From positions 3,472,001 to 3,536,000 of the forward strand of contig NZ_CP059068.1 in assembly GCF_017798165.1 (NCBI RefSeq): 64,000 nucleotides of DNA, given 5' to 3'. This DNA is from Rhodoferax sp. AJA081-3 (GTDB lineage Bacteria; Pseudomonadota; Gammaproteobacteria; Burkholderiales; Burkholderiaceae_C). Under the pieces are notes generated by a model. It searched no databases and had not been told where the DNA came from. It was given only the letters and a program-made list of their open reading frames with translations. Below are positions 10,090 to 19,108 of this stretch, piece by piece (the stretch's first letter is position 1; each line of letters opens with the position of its first letter). The position numbers and the translations under genes are program-made.

Positions 10090-10466
10090 GTGGCGCGGGC
10101 CACAGAGGCCTGTGAGCGCAAGCTGGCCCGTCAGGCGAAGGTCCCATTGTTGAAAGGTAAAGACCTCGGTCTGAATCCGCTGCGGGCCACGTTTTATGAG
10201 GATTTACAAGACCTTATCTCAGCGCGATATGAACGCACCGCCACGGTGTTGACCATTAATCTGGACTTTGAGGAGTGTAAAAAGTCATTTGCGGTAAACC
10301 GACTGCTGGGTTCGGCAAACTGGATCGGTTAAGACACAACGCCTATTACCTAGAACTCGATAGCCAGTCCTACCGGGCTCCGCAGTTGCTGCTGAAATCA
10401 GGAAAAATCGTCACCAAAAAGAGACAAAATCCAGCATTGATTGACCCCATCGGGGTGTCGCTTTAA
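10090..10466 (+). pseudogene. Remnant of IstB, IS21-family helper ATPase
   Basis: The plus strand gives the C-terminal half of IstB: KLARQAKVPLL, DLISARYERTATVLT, NRLLGSANW, then a frameshift at about 10320 to LDRLRHNAYYLELDSQSYR. It ends with IDPIGVSL and a stop at 10464-10466. The Walker A half is missing or unreadable upstream (9800-10090). The istA transposase gene was not found intact. This is a dead fragment of an IS21-family element. Confidence 0.8.
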
Positions 10467-10560
10467 ATACCTGTATGTGGCTCCATCACAGCAGTCTGTG
10501 ACAGCTACTCTGCCGCTTGCCCGCTGTGAGCTGCACTCGCATCACCCTATAAAGGATCAA

Positions 10561-10698
10561 CGCCATGAAACACATCAATCCGTGCTAGCGAATGCGCTCG
10601 GGCAGGCGGTGGTAAGCCGGCCCGATCTCGATGTCAGATTAGAGCACCCTAAAGCCGCGCTCAATATCGGCCAGATTCTTGTAGCGCTGCACCACCTC
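10561..10698 (-). pseudogene. Remnant of IS1634-type transposase
   Basis: Read on the minus strand, a 46-codon stretch gives EVVQRYKNLADIERGFRVL, a stop, SDIEIGPAYHRLPERIR, a stop, and HGLMCFMA. This is the conserved C-terminal segment of IS1634/IS4-type transposases. Both stops lie inside otherwise conserved sequence, so it is a decayed fragment. The surrounding 10467-11095 holds no intact gene. Confidence 0.75.
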
Positions 10699-11095
10699 AA
10701 CAGATGGGAAACTTATTCAAGGTTGGGTCGTCGGGCCATGATATCTCTTTCAGTCGTGGGGCCTAAGGGGAGGGAGGGGCTCCGGCTGCCTGCCAAGAGC
10801 CAATAAAGAATTCCCGGAACCGAGAACCGCCAGGTTCAATGCACAGGGAAATTACAGAAAGGATGTTGTGCTAACTGTATGGGCAAATACTTCCGTGAAA
10901 ACTACTACTATTACATGATTAATCATCATGGTTGGTTTGTGGCAATCTAGCTAAAAGGAAGGGATTCGCGCTTTTGTCTTCACAAAAACTTTTCAATGAA
11001 TGTCGAGAAAAGGATGAACACGGTTGCGCTCTAAGTTGCTTGCAACATAGTTCGGTTGTAGGAAGCATTTTGTAGATCGAAGTATTGGGAGTTAA
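10699..11095 (+). other. Intergenic upstream of second GT4 gene
   Basis: No coding frame is convincing here. A perfect 12-base palindrome, ATGATTAATCAT, lies at 10915-10926, about 170 bases before the glycosyltransferase start; it could be a regulator site, but nothing further supports that. Confidence 0.35.
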
Positions 11096-12268
11096 ATGAA
11101 GTCAAAAAAAATACTAATAATTAGTGATGTTTCTAGTTATATGAAGGGCGGTGTTCCCTCGGAAACTAGGCATCTTATTTTAGGTTTACACAAACGCGGC
11201 TTCGCGGTCGCACTTGCGGCTAATGCAATACTGTGTCAACCGGATTTAGCTGAATTTTTGCAGTTAAAGTTCCCGCTGGATCAAAAAAAGATGAGTGACC
11301 TTGAGAAATTTTGTGCAATATTTAATCCAGATTTAATACACGTTATTGCGATGAGCTCATCTGGTATTTTTAAGCTGGAGCCGTTTCTAAAGAAATACAA
11401 CTGGGTACTAACAATTCACTCTGTTCCACCACATGAGCGAATATTGCGATATTTTCATGCTACTGATGAGATTCACTACGCCGCTCGGTATCTGCGATTT
11501 ATATTTAACACAATCGCTTGGCGGCTCATGTTTTTGCGAATTTGGGACGTTAAAGTCATTGTGCATAGCCAGTATGTTGCGGAAGCAGCATTAAACACTG
11601 GAGCGAATAAAAATAATATACACATCGTGCCTCTGCCATTTGTGCCTTCGCAATATGCGCTTGATGCGTCACCTAGGCTTAAAGTTAACGCGGACTTAAG
11701 AATAGTCTCGATTGGTGGTTTGGCCCACACGAAGGGGCAGCATGATTTAGTTAAGGCAATCGCAGTTATTAAAAAAACACTCGGAAAGGTAAATTGTAAA
11801 TTTATAGGCGAAGTAAGGGATAAGTCTTACTATAAGTACTTGCAAAAGCTGGTTATTGATCTTGATCTAATTGAGGACGTGGAAATTCATACCGAACTGA
11901 ATGATGCGGAAAGAGATGTTTTGCTTTCTAACTGCGATGTGTACGTACAGCCGTCACATGAAGAAGGCTTCTGTATTGCTTATCTGGAGGCGGCAGCCAT
12001 TGTTCCGCGCTTGGTGGGCACAAGTACTGGCGCAATAGTACTAGTTAGTGAGGGCGATCTTGGTGCAAGAGTGGTTCCCATATCTAGTTATGAATTGTTG
12101 GCTGGAGCAGTATTAGATGTTGCCCGTGCAGTACTGTCGGATAATCACATGCTCATGCGGCGAGAGCGCTTAAATTCAATTTTTGGTTTGGAGCGCTATC
12201 TGGATACGACTCAGGTCATTTACTTTGACGAGTCTGCTGATAAAAATAAACTTGCTACTTACTCGTAA
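11096..12268 (+). CDS. Glycosyltransferase family 4
   Basis: The 390-residue protein has two Rossmann-like halves. The N-terminal acceptor half starts KILIISDVSSYMKGGVPSE, and the C-terminal donor half has IVSIGGLAHTKGQHDLVKAI and the E-x7-E signature EGFCIAYLE. It would add a sugar to a glycan on the cytoplasmic side of the inner membrane. ATG 11096 is preceded by GGGAG at a good distance. The gene is AT-rich and flanked on the left by insertion-sequence remains, so it may have arrived separately from the GC-rich galE downstream. Specificity is unknown. Confidence 0.85.
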   Translation: MKSKKILIISDVSSYMKGGVPSETRHLILGLHKRGFAVALAANAILCQPDLAEFLQLKFPLDQKKMSDLEKFCAIFNPDLIHVIAMSSSGIFKLEPFLKKYNWVLTIHSVPPHERILRYFHATDEIHYAARYLRFIFNTIAWRLMFLRIWDVKVIVHSQYVAEAALNTGANKNNIHIVPLPFVPSQYALDASPRLKVNADLRIVSIGGLAHTKGQHDLVKAIAVIKKTLGKVNCKFIGEVRDKSYYKYLQKLVIDLDLIEDVEIHTELNDAERDVLLSNCDVYVQPSHEEGFCIAYLEAAAIVPRLVGTSTGAIVLVSEGDLGARVVPISSYELLAGAVLDVARAVLSDNHMLMRRERLNSIFGLERYLDTTQVIYFDESADKNKLATYS

Positions 12269-12702
12269 GGCTTAATTCTGACGACCGTTCCGCTAAATTT
12301 TTAATATGTTGGTATGTATATTGAGGTTGGCCGTGGTTATGATTGCGGGTGTCGATCTGATTTAAATTGATCGGCTGTTGATTAGAACCTGATTACTCGC
12401 CATATCAAATGAAAACTAATCCGAAGAAGGTGTGGCGTAAAATTCCTACTGGTTCAGCTGCAACTCTTAGGCTTGCCCAGTATTCGAGGGACAGAATGGG
12501 TCTAGCGATACCTTGATGCGCTTCTTATCGTATGAGTGGATGCAGCAGTCAACGATCTGGATGAGCTCCTAGATTGTTGTATATTGTTATCTCCGACGAT
12601 AGAGCAGCTGGTCTTGCGCAAATGCAAATGGCGAATTTCTTATGCTGCATATTGCATATGCGTAATACCTAACAATTGCGAGGGCTTGAAGCTTATTTTT
12701 CT
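12269..12702 (+). promoter_or_regulatory. Long upstream region of galE with inverted repeat
   Basis: This 434-base stretch has no supported gene. It is AT-rich compared with galE. An inverted repeat GCATAT-TGC-ATATGC spans 12647-12661, about 40 bases before the galE ATG, and could be an operator or mRNA leader hairpin. No clear -35/-10 pair was assigned. Confidence 0.3.
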
Positions 12703-13728
12703 ATGGATGAGTCAATACTCATTACCGGCGGAGCCGGCTACATCGGCAGCCACACCTGCGTGGAGCTGCTCAACGCTGGTTTTTCCGTTACAGTTTTTGA
12801 CAATTATTGCAACAGCAAGCCCGAGGCTCTGAACCGCGTAGAGAGCATCACCGGAAAGTCGCTGACCCGCGTGCAGGGCGACGTGCGCGACCGTGTGGCG
12901 CTGGAAGCCGCATTGCGATCCAGCGGTGCCTCGGCCGTGATTCACTTTGCTGGCTTGAAGGCCGTGGGTGAATCGGGCGAACAACCGCTGCGCTACTACG
13001 ACAACAACGTGGTGGGTACCTTGCGCCTGCTGGAGGCCATGCAGACCTGTGGGGTCAAGACCCTGGTGTTCAGTTCCTCGGCAACGGTGTATGGCGCACC
13101 GCAGTTCCTTCCTTACTCCGAAGACCACCCCTTTGCTCCCACCAACCCCTATGGCCGCACCAAGCTGATGGTGGAAGACATACTGCGTGATGCCTTCGCC
13201 AGTGACGACAGTTGGCGCTTTTCCATTCTGCGTTACTTCAACCCGGTGGGCGCGCACGCCAGCGGCCTGATTGGTGAAGACCCCCAGGGCGTGCCCAACA
13301 ACCTGATGCCTTTGTGGCTTCAGGTTGCCGTTGGCCGGCGGGAGTGTCTCAACGTGTTTGGCGATGACTACGACACACCGGATGGCACCGGCGTGCGTGA
13401 CTACATTCATGTGACCGATTTGGCCGAAGGCCATGTGCGGGCCTTGCAATGGATGGCGCAATCCGATGGGGGGCTGTGCCGCGCGTTCAACCTAGGCGCT
13501 GGCGTGGGGTATAGCGTTCTGGAAATGGTGCGGGCCTTTGAAGCAGCCAGCGGCAAGCCCATACCCTATCGGATTCAGCCCCGCCGTGCTGGTGACCTGG
13601 CAGGCTTTCACGCCAATGCGGACAGCGCCCGTTCCGTGCTGGGCTGGCAGGTCACGCGCGATCTGCAAACCATGTGCGCCGATACCTGGCGCTGGCAGAG
13701 CAACAACCCGTCAGGTTACGTTGGTTAG
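12703..13728 (+). CDS. galE: UDP-glucose 4-epimerase
   Basis: The enzyme interconverts UDP-glucose and UDP-galactose using bound NAD+, feeding the glycosyltransferases of this locus. The 341 residues match the family length. The NAD motif GGAGYIGS is at the N-terminus, FSSSATVYG precedes the catalytic tyrosine, and the Y-x3-K pair is in NPYGRTK; RYFNPVGAH is the typical substrate loop. ATG 12703 is chosen because the protein then begins right before the NAD fold; a TTG at 12676 would add nine residues. Confidence 0.95.
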   Translation: MDESILITGGAGYIGSHTCVELLNAGFSVTVFDNYCNSKPEALNRVESITGKSLTRVQGDVRDRVALEAALRSSGASAVIHFAGLKAVGESGEQPLRYYDNNVVGTLRLLEAMQTCGVKTLVFSSSATVYGAPQFLPYSEDHPFAPTNPYGRTKLMVEDILRDAFASDDSWRFSILRYFNPVGAHASGLIGEDPQGVPNNLMPLWLQVAVGRRECLNVFGDDYDTPDGTGVRDYIHVTDLAEGHVRALQWMAQSDGGLCRAFNLGAGVGYSVLEMVRAFEAASGKPIPYRIQPRRAGDLAGFHANADSARSVLGWQVTRDLQTMCADTWRWQSNNPSGYVG

Positions 13729-13812
13729 GCCACAGAAGTCGTCATGTTGAGCGGATAAACTCCTCTGCTCGGGGTGGAGTGGACCACCCTGGCATTTGCA
13801 GGGATTTAGATA

Positions 13813-14916
13813 ATGACAAAAGGCATGATTCTGGCCGCCGGGCAAGGCACCCGTGTGCGCCCGCTCACCAAAGATTTACCCAAACCCATGGTGCCCATTC
13901 TGGGTAAACCGGTTATGGAATACCTGATCGAACACATGGCCCGCCATGGTGTGCGCGAGATCATGGTCAACGTGGCCTACCACCACCGCAAGATCGAACA
14001 CTACTTTGGTGATGGCAGCCGCTGGGGTGTGGAGATTGGTTACTCGTACGAAGGTGTGCTGGACCATGGCGACATCCTTCCGCGGCCCCGCGGATCCGCC
14101 GGTGGCATGCGCCACATACAAGATTTTTCAGGCTTCTTTGACGAAACCACGCTGGTGCTGTGTGGTGATGCGCTGATCGATCTGGACATTGGCGCTGCCG
14201 TGCGCGAGCACAAGGAAAAAGGCGCTGTGGCCAGCGTGGTGGCACTGGAAGTGCCGCGGGACCAGGCGCAGTACTACGGCATGGTGCTGTCCGACAAGAA
14301 TGGACATGTGGAGTCCTTCCAGGAAAAGCCCCGCCCTGAAGAAGCCAAGTCCACACTGGCCAGTACCGGCATCTACCTGATGGAGCCCAGCGTGGTGGAC
14401 CTGATCCCGTCTGGCCAGAACTTTGACATCGGCTCCCAGCTCTTTCCCATGTTGGTGGAGCAAAAGTTGCCCTTCTATGTGCAGAACCGGTTCTTCAACT
14501 GGATCGACATTGGCCGGGTCAGTGACTATTGGTCGGTGTTGCAGCGCGTGCTGCGCGGCGAAGTGGCCCACATGAACATGCCGGGCCGCGAGGTGCGCCC
14601 TGGTGTGTGGGTGGGGCTCAATACCCGCATCGACTGGGACCATGTCTCGATTGAAGGGCCGGTCTACATCGGATCCAGCGTCAAGATCGAACCCGGTGCA
14701 CGCATCGTAGGCCCGGCCTGGATCGGCCATGGCAGCCACATCCGCGCAGGTGCTTCCGTCACGCGCTGTGTGCTGTTTGACTACACCCGCATTGGCCAGG
14801 ACATGGCGTTTGCCGAGATGATTGTGTCGCCAGACTATTGCGTGGACAACCGCGGTGGCACCGTGTACCGTGGTGACGACAACTGCAAGCTGCGCTGGAG
14901 TGACGCCCGGGCCTAA
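13813..14916 (+). CDS. Sugar-1-phosphate nucleotidyltransferase with beta-helix tail
   Basis: The 367-residue product starts with the pyrophosphorylase signature AAGQGTRVRPLTKDLPKP, which binds nucleotide triphosphate. The catalytic domain runs to about residue 235. The C-terminal 100 residues contain hexapeptide-like turns (WVGLNTRIDW, GPVYIGSSVKIEPGARI) of a left-handed beta-helix. It resembles mannose-1-phosphate guanylyltransferase-like and glucose-1-phosphate nucleotidyltransferase-like enzymes; which sugar and nucleotide it uses is not decidable. It follows galE by 84 bases on the same strand and probably supplies an activated sugar for the polysaccharide. Confidence 0.85.
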   Translation: MTKGMILAAGQGTRVRPLTKDLPKPMVPILGKPVMEYLIEHMARHGVREIMVNVAYHHRKIEHYFGDGSRWGVEIGYSYEGVLDHGDILPRPRGSAGGMRHIQDFSGFFDETTLVLCGDALIDLDIGAAVREHKEKGAVASVVALEVPRDQAQYYGMVLSDKNGHVESFQEKPRPEEAKSTLASTGIYLMEPSVVDLIPSGQNFDIGSQLFPMLVEQKLPFYVQNRFFNWIDIGRVSDYWSVLQRVLRGEVAHMNMPGREVRPGVWVGLNTRIDWDHVSIEGPVYIGSSVKIEPGARIVGPAWIGHGSHIRAGASVTRCVLFDYTRIGQDMAFAEMIVSPDYCVDNRGGTVYRGDDNCKLRWSDARA

Positions 14917-14948
14917 CACGCTGTTCATTGCTGTAAGTAGTCGTTCGT

Positions 14949-14993
14949 TAGTCCTAATGGACTATTGACCCTTCCACTGTCGGAATTGAGAAT
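14949..14993 (+). promoter_or_regulatory. Candidate promoter and hairpin before PEP-CTERM gene
   Basis: TTGACC at 14965-14970 is separated by 17 bases from GAGAAT at 14988-14993, a fair sigma-70 match for the -35 but weaker for the -10. Immediately before it lies the inverted repeat TAGTCC-TAAT-GGACTA (14949-14964), which could be an operator overlapping the -35. The next gene's ribosome site AAAAGGAG is at 15004-15011. Confidence 0.4.
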
Positions 14994-15016
14994 CCACGCT
15001 CCCAAAAGGAGTGTTT

Positions 15017-15807
15017 ATGAAATTTTTCCGAAGTTGGTTGTAGCGACTGCTGTCGCTCTTTTGTCGCACGCGGCGTCGGCCCAGTCCTTCAGCAGTGGTT
15101 TGCCATCCGGCTGGACGGGCAGCGGTAGCTTTGGCACCTCAGCTGCTAACGGCGTGGTCTCTCTGGCACCTGGCGGCGGATCGCAGTACGGATTCGTTTC
15201 AACTGAAGGTGGCGTCACTGGTGTCAGCCCGTTCGGCTTGTCCGGAGATAGAACTGGATCGGTATTGCGCTCCAGCATCTTCAGCGCCCAAGCTGGTGAT
15301 GCTCTGGATTTCGATTTCAATTTTGTAACCAGCGACGGTGCGGGATTCTCGGATTACGGCTGGGCACGTTTGCTCAACACCGATTTTTCCCAAGCGGCGT
15401 TGCTTTTTACGGCAAGAACCACTACCAGCGGCAATACCGTTCCAGGCTTTGGTTTGCCAGCAACAAATGCCACAGTCAGCGCTTCGCCCATCATCGGTGG
15501 CGCCCCCGTATGGAGCGCATTGGGTAGCAGCAGCAACACCTGCTACAGCGGTGGTTGCGGTTACACCGGCTGGGTGTCCTCCACTTTCTCTATTGCTTCT
15601 TCCGGAAACTACATTCTGGAATTTGGTGTCGTGAACTGGTCGGACACTGCTTACCAAACAGGTTTGGCATTTGATGGCATCACGATTGCTGGTACACCCA
15701 TTCCCGCGGTCCCAGAACCTGAAAGCCTCGCCATGATGTTGGCAGGTTTGGGGTTGGTGGGTGCAATTGCACGTCGTCGCCAGAATAAGGTTGCCAACCA
15801 GGGCTGA
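15017..15807 (+). CDS. PEP-CTERM sorting-signal protein, frameshifted at the signal peptide
   Basis: The mature part (about 250 residues) is a secreted beta-rich protein ending in the exosortase signal: VPEPESLAMMLAGLGLVG, hydrophobic stretch, then ARRRQ. Such proteins are cut and released or anchored by exosortase and often accompany exopolysaccharide loci. The ATG at 15017 has an ideal ribosome site (AAAAGGAG) but runs only eight codons to a TAG. Adding one T to the T5 run at 15023-15027 would give MKFFPKLVVATAVALLSHA, a normal signal peptide in frame with the rest. So the gene is either broken, slippage-controlled, or hit by a homopolymer read error. Confidence 0.8.
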
Positions 15808-15831
15808 TCCCAGAGCGTAAGGATAAAAGGA

Positions 15832-15862
15832 AAGGCCCTCATGAAAATGGGGGCCTTTTTTT
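15832..15862 (+). terminator. Intrinsic terminator after PEP-CTERM gene
   Basis: AAGGCCCTCAT pairs with ATGGGGGCCTT across a GAAA tetraloop (11 pairs including one G-T), followed by a T-run to 15862. It lies 24 bases after the stop codon and between convergent genes; the reverse strand lacks a matching strong T-run. Confidence 0.9.
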
Positions 15863-15898
15863 CGCTCTGGTTTGCAACACCCCGCAGGGCTTTAGATA

Positions 15899-18800
15899 TC
15901 AGGCTGCCAAGGGTTTTGATCGAAATCGCAAGTTGAATCCCCGCATAAGCATGCGGTAGGCAAAGCGCAACATTAACAACGTGGCAATCGCTTCTGCAAA
16001 AGTCAGCACAAAGGCCAACATGCCGTTTTGCTGCAGAGCCCGCGCGTGGTACTTGGCCACCATGCGGTCGCGCGCTATCTCAATGCTGTCGTAAAAAGTG
16101 GGTACCACCAGCAGCGTGAGCAGCGTGCTGGTGATGGTGCCGCCGATGATGGCCACCGCCAGCGGCTGGTAAAACTCGCCCCCCTCGCCCAAACCGATGG
16201 CCACTGGCAACATACCGGCGATCAGCGCAAAGGTGGTCATCAAAATGGGGCGCAGGCGCACACGACCGGCATCCATCAGCGCCTCTTCCCGGTCAATGCC
16301 CTCAGCCTCGCGTTTGCGGGCGGCGTCCAGCAACAGAATGGCGTTTTTGGCCACCAGGCCCATCAGCATGATGATGCCGATGAAACTCATCAGGTTGAGC
16401 GTGCCGCGGGTAATCATCAGGGCCAGCACCACACCAATCAGCGACAGCGGCAGCGACAGCATCACCGCCAGCGGCGCGGTGAACGAGCCAAACTGCATCA
16501 CCAATATCAGGTACATCAGGCCAATGCCAGACAGCAGCGCAATCAGCATCTCGGTGAACAGTTCTTTCTGGTCCTGGCCGGCACCACCCAAAGACAGGCC
16601 ATAACCCGGTGGGTAGTCGAACGACTTGGCCAGTTTCATGGCGTCGTCCGTCACTTCGCCGGGTGAGCGGCCCTGGGCATTGGCCGACACGGTGATGTTG
16701 CGCTTGCCATTGGCGTGTTCGATGCCGGACGGGCCCTTGCCCATGGTGATGGTGGCAATCTGGTCCAGCGGAACCATCAGGTTGGTGCCCGCCACCGCAA
16801 TGGGCAGGCGCTCAATGCTTTCCTTGCTGACCCGGTCATTGGGGTGCAGGCGCACCGCCACATCGCGGCTCTCGCCCGTGGGGTCTACCCAGTCACCCAC
16901 TTCAATGCCCGCAAAGGCTACGCGCAGCGCCTGAGCCGCGTCGTTGGTCGAGATGCCCATGGAGTTGGCCAGACCGCGGTTCAGTTCGATCTTGAGCTCT
17001 TTCTTGGGGTCCTGCTGCGACAAGCCCACATCCACCGCACCGGGGATCTGGCGCAGCTTGTCCATGTAGGCACTGGTGATCTCCAGCAGCTTGCGCGAAT
17101 CGGGGCCGGTAAAGTCAATCTGGATCGGCTTGCGTGCGCCGTTGTTCAGATCGTCCAGCACGGTGTATTCGGCACCTACCAGGCTGCGTACTTTTTCGCG
17201 CAGTTCGGCTGCAATTTCCTTGGCGCTGCGTTTGCGCGTGTTGCGCTTGCCAATGTCCACGTAAATGCGTCCACCGCTGGCGGTGATATTGCTATTGGTT
17301 TCCTTGGTCTCGGTGATGGTGCGGGCCAATTCGGCCGCACGCTCCATCTTCAGGCGTGCATATTCCACCGATGAAGACGCCGGTGTACGCACCTCGATCA
17401 TCAGGTTGCCCGAGTCGGTGGCCGGCAAAAAGCTGGAGCCCCCCACCTTCACCTGTAAGACCACAGCGCCTATCAGGCTGCCCACTGCTATGGCCGCCAT
17501 CCAACGGCGGTGGTGCAGGGCCCAGGCGATGACATTGCCATAACGGTCGGCCTGGTGGTCAAACCAGTCGTTGAAACGCGCCAGCACAGCGCTCAGCCCC
17601 TTCTTGGGTGCCGTGTGGTGGTCCGCAGGGTCACCCCAGTAGGCCGACAACATCGGGTCCAGCGTGAAGGAGATGGCCAGGCTCACCAGCACCGAGCAGG
17701 TCACGGTCAAAGCGAAGGGGCGGAACCATTCGCCCGACACGCCAGGCATAAAGGCCACTGGAATAAACACTGCAATGATAGAGAAGGTGGTTGCGGCTAC
17801 GGCCAGGCCAATTTCGGCCGTGCCTTCCAGCGACGCGGTGCGTCGGTCCGAGCCCATTTGCATGTGGCGCACGATGTTTTCTCGCACCACGATCGCATCG
17901 TCAATCAGCACACCAATGGCCAGGGACAGGCCCAACAGCGTCATGAAGTTCAGCGTAAATCCGCACAGCCAGACTGCAATAAAGGCGGCAATGACGGATG
18001 TGGGCAGGCTCAAAGCGGTGATCAGCGTGGAGCGCCACGAATTCAGGAAGGCATAGACCACAAAAATGGTCAGCACCGCGCCCAGCACCAGGGACTCGAT
18101 CACATTGTTCAGGCTGCGCTGGGCATCCACACCACCGTCACGGGTGATTTCCAGTTTGGTGCCGGGCTTGTCTTTCTCAAACTCCTTGTTGATGTCCTTG
18201 ACCAGTTTGCGGATGTCGTCAGCCACGCTGACGGTGCTGGCGTCGCGGGAGCGGGTCACAAAGATGCCGATATTCGGCTTGCCGCTGCGGATACTGAAGC
18301 TGGCAATGTCGGCAAAGCTGTCGTTGATGGTGGCTACGTCGGCCAGGCGCACCACCTGGCCACCAAAGCGTTTGACCACAATGCTCTGGAACTCGGCCGG
18401 CGACTCGATGCGACCCACCAGGCGGATGCTTTCCTCGTCCAGTGTGCCCTGAACCTTGCCTACCGGTGCATTGGTGTTCTGTGCCCGCACCGCGGCAACC
18501 ACTTCACCAATGGACACATTGTGTTCGCGCAGCTTTTCGGCGCGCACCAGTACCGACAGCTCGCGTTTCAGTGAGCCGTTGATGTTGACATTGGCCACGC
18601 CGGCAATGCCGCGCAGCTTGTCGGCCAACACGTCTTCAGCCAGGCGCGAAATCTCCGCATGGGTCTGTGTGCTGGACGACAGGGCCATGTTCATGATGGG
18701 CTGGGCCGACGGGTCGTAGCGGCGCAGCACCGGCTCGCGCATCTCGGTGGGCAGCTTATAGCGCACACTTGAGATCACGTTGCGCACCTCGTCCGAGGCC

Positions 18801-19108
18801 TCGATCATGTTTTTGTTGAACGAGAACAGCACGTCAAAACGCGCATTGCCTTCGGTCGAGTTGGAGTAGACCTCGGTCACACCCGAGATGCTTTGCAGCG
18901 ACTTCTCCAGCCGGTTGACGATTTCGCGTTCCACCGTGTCGGGTGATGCGCCGGGGTAGGCAATGTTCACAAACAGGCCGGGCACTTCCACGTCGGGGTT
19001 CTGGTTGACCCGCAGTTTGCTCAGGGCCAGCAGGCCCATGGCCATCAGCGCAATGATCAATACGATGGTGGCCGTGGGGCGCTTGATACTGAAGTCGGAG
19101 AGAAACAT
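15899..19108 (-). CDS. RND efflux pump inner-membrane permease (AcrB/HAE1 type)
   Basis: The 1069-residue protein has the typical RND layout: a first membrane segment (IKRPTATIVLIIALMAMGLLAL), a large porter domain, segments 2-6, a second porter domain and segments 8-12. Recognisable blocks are NPDVEVPGLFVNIAYPGASP, the FVVYAFLNSWRSTLI/SLPTSVIAAF membrane region and LGLSLAIGVLIDDAIVVREN, which holds acidic residues of the proton relay. It would export drugs, solvents or other amphiphiles using the proton gradient. It starts directly after the adaptor's stop codon (19109), so the two are translationally linked. No outer-membrane channel is in this operon. Confidence 0.93.
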   Translation of the reverse strand: MFLSDFSIKRPTATIVLIIALMAMGLLALSKLRVNQNPDVEVPGLFVNIAYPGASPDTVEREIVNRLEKSLQSISGVTEVYSNSTEGNARFDVLFSFNKNMIEASDEVRNVISSVRYKLPTEMREPVLRRYDPSAQPIMNMALSSSTQTHAEISRLAEDVLADKLRGIAGVANVNINGSLKRELSVLVRAEKLREHNVSIGEVVAAVRAQNTNAPVGKVQGTLDEESIRLVGRIESPAEFQSIVVKRFGGQVVRLADVATINDSFADIASFSIRSGKPNIGIFVTRSRDASTVSVADDIRKLVKDINKEFEKDKPGTKLEITRDGGVDAQRSLNNVIESLVLGAVLTIFVVYAFLNSWRSTLITALSLPTSVIAAFIAVWLCGFTLNFMTLLGLSLAIGVLIDDAIVVRENIVRHMQMGSDRRTASLEGTAEIGLAVAATTFSIIAVFIPVAFMPGVSGEWFRPFALTVTCSVLVSLAISFTLDPMLSAYWGDPADHHTAPKKGLSAVLARFNDWFDHQADRYGNVIAWALHHRRWMAAIAVGSLIGAVVLQVKVGGSSFLPATDSGNLMIEVRTPASSSVEYARLKMERAAELARTITETKETNSNITASGGRIYVDIGKRNTRKRSAKEIAAELREKVRSLVGAEYTVLDDLNNGARKPIQIDFTGPDSRKLLEITSAYMDKLRQIPGAVDVGLSQQDPKKELKIELNRGLANSMGISTNDAAQALRVAFAGIEVGDWVDPTGESRDVAVRLHPNDRVSKESIERLPIAVAGTNLMVPLDQIATITMGKGPSGIEHANGKRNITVSANAQGRSPGEVTDDAMKLAKSFDYPPGYGLSLGGAGQDQKELFTEMLIALLSGIGLMYLILVMQFGSFTAPLAVMLSLPLSLIGVVLALMITRGTLNLMSFIGIIMLMGLVAKNAILLLDAARKREAEGIDREEALMDAGRVRLRPILMTTFALIAGMLPVAIGLGEGGEFYQPLAVAIIGGTITSTLLTLLVVPTFYDSIEIARDRMVAKYHARALQQNGMLAFVLTFAEAIATLLMLRFAYRMLMRGFNLRFRSKPLAA

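Noticed and set aside
9797..10147. 116-codon minus-strand frame
   Set aside because: No recognised similarity; it lies over the decayed IS21 region and overlaps the readable IstB end on the plus strand.
10441..10806. 121-codon plus-strand frame
   Set aside because: It is antisense to the IS1634-type transposase remnant, whose conserved motifs read clearly on the minus strand.
12712..13461. 249-codon minus-strand frame
   Set aside because: Shadow of galE, whose sense strand has full epimerase motifs.
13729..13812. Possible promoter between galE and the nucleotidyltransferase gene
   Set aside because: The 84-base gap shows no convincing -35/-10 pair or hairpin; cotranscription is the simpler reading.
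14128..14928. 266-codon minus-strand frame
   Set aside because: Shadow of the nucleotidyltransferase gene; histidine/valine-rich nonsense protein.
14965..15016. TTG 14965 as the start of the PEP-CTERM gene
   Set aside because: TTGACC at that place is a good -35 element, and the ribosome site AAAAGGAG is placed for ATG 15017; translation from TTG gives no proper signal peptide start.
17510..18574. 354-codon plus-strand frame
   Set aside because: Shadow of the RND permease gene, Gln/His/Gly-rich without motifs.
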